Shown: positions 7,732 to 10,412 of the stretch, in pieces
Position numbering within the stretch: position 1 is the stretch's first letter
How the letters are laid out: every line of letters begins with the position of its first letter
Source: Alphaproteobacteria bacterium
GTDB taxonomy: Bacteria; Pseudomonadota; Alphaproteobacteria; Sphingomonadales; Emcibacteraceae
Assembly: GCA_002401545.1 (NCBI GenBank)
Contig: NVTJ01000079.1
Span: 1-10,412, forward strand
Length of the DNA: 10,412 nucleotides
Reading direction: 5' to 3'
Made by a program: the position numbers and the translations under genes
The notes under the pieces: generated by a model
Told to the model about the DNA's origin: nothing
Database searches by the model: none
Seen by the model: only the letters and a program-made list of their open reading frames with translations

Positions 7732-8305
7732 GCCTGCTCTCCCACGCATGATCAGGTTCAATATGGGCCATATAGGGAATATCCAGACTGTCAAAAGCCG
7801 CCATCGTACCGTAGGTTACATCAATAGCGTCGCTGCGCAGGACAAAATAAAAGAACGGGGCTGGGGGGGCATCTTCCCCTGATTTTGCCCAACCCTCAGG
7901 GTTTTTCTGCATGATAGAGGTGATAAATTCGGACATTTCCCCTTGGGCAAGCTCTCCGGGGTTTTTGTTGTATCTTTTCCTCACGGCTTGTTCAAATGCC
8001 GTTAGGGCAGAAGAGTAAAAGCCATCAAAAGGCGGCTTCACCCGCAGATAGCGCAAAATCAGAAGATTGTCACGGGAACTGAGTTGGTGGTCGATATAAT
8101 GGGACAGGCCAGCGGCCCGGGCACCGGGCACGATAGCTTCTCCCAGAAGATCAATGAGTGCGGCCTGATGGGGACTTAATATCTGAAAAGGCAGATTCTG
8201 TGTATTTGCCTGCGCCGGGGTGAGATTGAGTACGCCACCCTCAAACAGAAAGGCCAGCGTGAAAGCGCCGCCCGTGAAGGAAAAATTTCTCCGGCTGATT
8301 TTGAT
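7724..8305 (-). CDS. Gluconate 2-dehydrogenase subunit 3-like protein with Tat signal; start codon reads ATC
   Basis: Small partner subunit of the downstream GMC flavoprotein, about 193 residues. Read from 8305 it begins with residues KISRRNFSFTGGAFTLAFLF, a twin-arginine (SRRNF) signal with a hydrophobic segment, followed by LTPAQA as a possible cleavage region. The mature part (SPHQAALIDLLGEAIVPGA, later PPAPFFYFVLRSDAIDVTYG) is the usual subunit-3 pattern. No ATG, GTG or TTG occurs in frame before GTG at 8131, which would remove the Tat signal and the first helix. An in-frame TAA lies just upstream, leaving only GTC, ATC, AAA and ATC as codons before SRR. The ATC at 8303-8305 sits exactly where a start is expected after the ribosome site at 8312-8319. 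So it is either a rare AUC start, a damaged ATG or a sequencing error. The gene is 31 nt after the MarR gene and overlaps the GMC gene. Confidence 0.82.
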   Translation of the reverse strand: MKISRRNFSFTGGAFTLAFLFEGGVLNLTPAQANTQNLPFQILSPHQAALIDLLGEAIVPGARAAGLSHYIDHQLSSRDNLLILRYLRVKPPFDGFYSSALTAFEQAVRKRYNKNPGELAQGEMSEFITSIMQKNPEGWAKSGEDAPPAPFFYFVLRSDAIDVTYGTMAAFDSLDIPYMAHIEPDHAWESRRE

Positions 8306-8311
8306 GACTTA

Positions 8312-8319
8312 TCCTCCCT
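8312..8319 (-). promoter_or_regulatory. Strong ribosome binding site of the Tat small subunit
   Basis: On the minus strand this reads AGGGAGGA, close to the ideal Shine-Dalgarno sequence, with 6 nt between it and the ATC at 8305-8303. It pinpoints the intended start of the small subunit although no standard start codon is present there. Confidence 0.65.
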
Positions 8320-8336
8320 TAATGCTCCATTTGCTG

Positions 8337-8939
8337 CTAGTCTTCTTCATCAAAAGTAGGCCTGTGGGTTGCGGCGACCCTTGCGGCCTGTTCATACATA
8401 CCGGTCATAATATCAAGTATCTTGCTGCCGTTTGTCAATTGGTCATCCATGGCCCGAATGGCTTCTGTCATTTCAATCAACAGGCCTTTGCGCAGAGCAA
8501 CAAACCGCGCCACAACTTTATTCCCGGCGGCAGTGGTGCGGTAACGAACGCCTTTACGCCGGTTATCTGTGGATGTTTTTTCAACCAGCTTGTCGCTAGT
8601 CAGCTTGCGAATGGTATATTGAATGTTGGTATTGTCATCACGGTTGAGCAGCCGGGCGATTTCCGTAATGCCTTTGGGACGGTTCCGCATGGCAATTAGA
8701 TTGAGGATGGCACAGTCATTAGCGCTCATACTGAAACCTGAGGCGGCAACTGTACATTCTTTCATCCATCTGGAAAAACTCTCATAGGAGCGAAAGAGGG
8801 AATATTCCAACTCAGTCAGGGCAATCTCATGATCATTGGTGGCAAGGTGCCAATGGCGGTCCAATTCCAGAGGCTTGTCTTTTATGATATTTTGTTTCGT
8901 TATTTTTTCATTACCTGACACATTATGCCACACAATCAT
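8337..8939 (-). CDS. MarR-type winged-helix transcriptional regulator
   Basis: A 200-residue cytoplasmic DNA-binding protein of the MarR type. The helix-turn-helix and wing occupy about residues 70-140: SANDCAILNLIAM, then KGITEIARLLNRDDNTNIQY (recognition region), KLTSDKLVEKTST and the wing DNRRKGVRYRTT. Helices before and after (ELEYSLFRSYESF; RKGLLIEMTEAIRAMDDQL) would form the dimer interface. The N-terminus is longer than usual by about 30 polar residues, and the ATG at 8939 has no Shine-Dalgarno sequence, so a later start or a near-leaderless mRNA is possible. It is the first gene of an operon with the Tat small subunit (31 nt downstream) and the GMC flavoprotein, which makes these its likely targets. 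Palindromes directly upstream suggest self-regulation. The effector is unknown; members of this family often sense aromatic acids or phenolics. Confidence 0.87.
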   Translation of the reverse strand: MIVWHNVSGNEKITKQNIIKDKPLELDRHWHLATNDHEIALTELEYSLFRSYESFSRWMKECTVAASGFSMSANDCAILNLIAMRNRPKGITEIARLLNRDDNTNIQYTIRKLTSDKLVEKTSTDNRRKGVRYRTTAAGNKVVARFVALRKGLLIEMTEAIRAMDDQLTNGSKILDIMTGMYEQAARVAATHRPTFDEED

Positions 8940-8945
8940 GGGTTA

Positions 8946-8987
8946 ATTGTATATTATATATGAAAACATATCATATAATTATACAAT
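8946..8987 (-). promoter_or_regulatory. Imperfect palindrome over the putative promoter of the MarR operon
   Basis: The outer arms ATTGTATA (8946-8953) and TATACAAT (8980-8987) are perfect complements. The inner arms ATATG (8958-8962) and CATAT (8967-8971) flank an AAAA centre, with small bulges between. On the minus strand two TATAAT boxes (8958-8953 and 8983-8978) lie inside it, neither with a clear -35. The site is 7-48 nt before the MarR start, where an autoregulatory operator would be expected. Confidence 0.45.
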
Positions 8988-9005
8988 ATGGCTTGAATTA
9001 TATAG

Positions 9006-9024
9006 TAAAATACACTGTATTTTA
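9006..9024. repeat. Perfect 19-bp AT-rich palindrome at the decarboxylase 3' end
   Basis: TAAAATACA, a central C, then TGTATTTTA: nine perfect base pairs around one base, overlapping the decarboxylase stop codon (9022-9024, minus strand). It shares the pentamer TGTAT/ATACA with the palindrome at 8946-8987. It could be a second operator for the MarR protein or a weak transcription end; as a terminator hairpin it is AT-rich and unconvincing. Confidence 0.45.
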
Positions 9025-10410
9025 TGATTTATATTGTTTCTCACCTGAAATCAAAGCAATTTGGCGAATTTCTGTAATCAGGTCTTTCACATCATCCAGA
9101 GTGACAACGGGATTCATGAAAACCAGCCTGAGCCAGCGATGGCCCCGGTAGAGGGTTGTGGAAATAAGGAAATTTCCTTTTTCCAGCAGACGCCGACGGA
9201 TTTCCAGCTGTAAATCATCGTCATCCCCGGTTCGGAAGCAGAGAATATTGGTTTCGGGCGTAATGGCGACCTCAAAGTCATCCTGAGCGTCGATATAGTC
9301 TGCGGCCTGATGTGCCATACCGACAATAAAGTCCACATAATTTTCAAGCCCTCGTTCGCCCATGGCGGCAAGGGTCATAAACAGGCGCAGTCCCAGCCCT
9401 GCTTTCGTACATTCCACCGTACGCGCCATAAAATCAAATCCGAATTTGTCTTTTTTATGAAAGAGATAGCTGGCTTCCTGTGCGAAAGCATGGTCGAGGT
9501 GGTGATGCTGCCTCACCAGTACGGCTGCGCAGACATTGGGGGTTCTGAGCATTTTATGGGCATCCCATATGATAGAATCTGCAAGTTCTATCCCTTCTAC
9601 CAGATAGCGGTATTTTCGGGAAACCAGAGCGCCACCGCCATGGGCCGCATCAATATGGAACCAGATATCATAGTCCCGGCAGATACGGGAAATGGCGGGC
9701 AAAGGGTCATAGAGGCCCGCCGCCGTACCACAGGCATTGGCCACCAGCGCGATGACCCTTTTGCCGTCCTGCGATAGCTGATCAATCAAGGTGGGAATTT
9801 GCGCAGGCAGAACCCTGCCATCGCTGTCTGCGGGCAGGGTGATACAATTTTTCTCGCCAAAGCCCAGAATAGCGACGGAGCGTTTCATGGAATAATGGGA
9901 TTGCTCCGGCACCAGAACGACTAAATTTCCCGGATTGCCGTTCATCCAGAAATCCGGCACCTTGGCACTGCGTGCGGCAAGCAGGGCCGTAAGATTCGCC
10001 AGTGATCCGCCGTGAGTCAATACCCCGGCTCCATGATTAGAGGCCGGGTCAAGCTGTTCCCCGCTTGGGACCGTTTTCCAGCCAACTTTTTTCAACATCC
10101 AGTTGATCATGAAATATTCGATACTGGCTGCGGCTGGTCCCATCTCATAAATTGCCATGGGGTTATTGGTTGTGGCATCAATGAAGGCCCCCAAAGCTCC
10201 TGTGGGATGTGATGTGGCCACCTGATGAGCGAGGTAGCCCGGATGATGCAGACGGGTTGTATTGGCCAGATAACCGGACAGGAAGTTTTTGAGCCTGTCC
10301 CCGGTCAAGCCACCGTCTGTGACCAGTTGATCAAGCTTTAACAGGTCGGCCAGATAGTCGCAGGGCAGTTGATGAATAACGGGGACCGATTTTGCCTTTG
10401 ACTGTTCCAT
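9022..10410 (-). CDS. PLP-dependent group II amino-acid decarboxylase, N-terminus probably outside window
   Basis: A pyridoxal-phosphate enzyme of the aromatic-L-amino-acid/glutamate/diaminobutyrate decarboxylase family that releases CO2 from an amino acid to give an amine. About 462 residues are visible. Family marks in order are NLHHP-like TRLHHPGYLAH (52-62), phosphate-binding THGGSLANLTAL (132-143), His172 in SHYSMKRS (ring stacking), HIDAAHGGG (252-260, Asp254 for the pyridine nitrogen) and WDAHKMLRTPN (Lys286, the Schiff-base lysine). The C-terminal small domain ends near residue 450 with LRLVFMNPVVT and DVKDLI. The visible ATG at 10408-10410 is two bases from the window edge, and family members usually have a longer N-terminal helical region, so the real start may lie beyond. 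The usual DxHKW is DAHKM here. The substrate (tyrosine, tryptophan, glutamate, diaminobutyrate or sulfinoalanine) cannot be decided. It ends 82 nt before the MarR gene. Confidence 0.88.
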   Translation of the reverse strand: MEQSKAKSVPVIHQLPCDYLADLLKLDQLVTDGGLTGDRLKNFLSGYLANTTRLHHPGYLAHQVATSHPTGALGAFIDATTNNPMAIYEMGPAAASIEYFMINWMLKKVGWKTVPSGEQLDPASNHGAGVLTHGGSLANLTALLAARSAKVPDFWMNGNPGNLVVLVPEQSHYSMKRSVAILGFGEKNCITLPADSDGRVLPAQIPTLIDQLSQDGKRVIALVANACGTAAGLYDPLPAISRICRDYDIWFHIDAAHGGGALVSRKYRYLVEGIELADSIIWDAHKMLRTPNVCAAVLVRQHHHLDHAFAQEASYLFHKKDKFGFDFMARTVECTKAGLGLRLFMTLAAMGERGLENYVDFIVGMAHQAADYIDAQDDFEVAITPETNILCFRTGDDDDLQLEIRRRLLEKGNFLISTTLYRGHRWLRLVFMNPVVTLDDVKDLITEIRQIALISGEKQYKS

Positions 10411-10412
10411 AT

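Noticed and set aside
6304..7827. A 507-codon open frame on the plus strand opposite the GMC gene
   Set aside because: It is the antisense shadow of a well-supported GMC gene. Its product shows no recognisable domain, and the long open frame follows from the codon bias of the minus-strand gene.

Overview
The window looks like chromosomal DNA of a Gram-negative proteobacterium. It carries a TonB-dependent outer-membrane receptor and a Tat-exported dehydrogenase subunit, its genes are of medium GC content with short AT-rich gaps, and most gene pairs are tightly packed. The receptor style and the mix of genes suggest an alphaproteobacterium of the Emcibacterales/Kordiimonadales/Sneathiella kind, but that is an impression from sequence style and not a demonstrated placement. 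No rRNA, tRNA, CRISPR array, insertion sequence or phage gene was seen.

Layout. (1) Positions 2-2500, plus strand: a compact operon encoding a two-subunit 2-oxoacid:ferredoxin oxidoreductase (korA, cut by the left window edge, and korB, joined by an ATGA overlap), followed 4 nt later by a RidA-family protein. A good Rho-independent terminator closes it (2529-2568). (2) Positions 2594-6157, plus strand: a promoter-like sequence, a TonB-dependent receptor broken by one frameshift near 4500-4513, and one base after its stop a zinc-free MDR (quinone-oxidoreductase-like) reductase. (3) Positions 6169-8939, minus strand, convergent with the previous unit: an operon read from right to left as MarR-type regulator, Tat-exported small subunit of a gluconate-2-dehydrogenase-type enzyme, and its GMC flavoprotein subunit. 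(4) Positions 9022-10410, minus strand: a PLP-dependent group II decarboxylase whose N-terminus probably lies beyond the right edge.

How the genes may work together. The flavoprotein and its Tat-signal partner form one periplasmic oxidising enzyme, and the MarR protein in the same operon is its obvious candidate regulator. Two palindromes (8946-8987 and 9006-9024) in front of the MarR gene are candidate operators. The receptor and the MDR reductase form a second, separately promoted unit. Whether the uptake receptor, reductase, oxidase, decarboxylase and oxidoreductase/RidA operon serve one catabolic pathway cannot be shown from sequence alone.

Points deserving a second look: the Tat subunit has a perfect ribosome binding site but an ATC where the ATG should be; the receptor is frameshifted just upstream of a gene that seems to rely on it for translational coupling; the RidA protein lacks the arginine needed for the classical deaminase activity; and the receptor carries a textbook EF-hand calcium-loop pattern.
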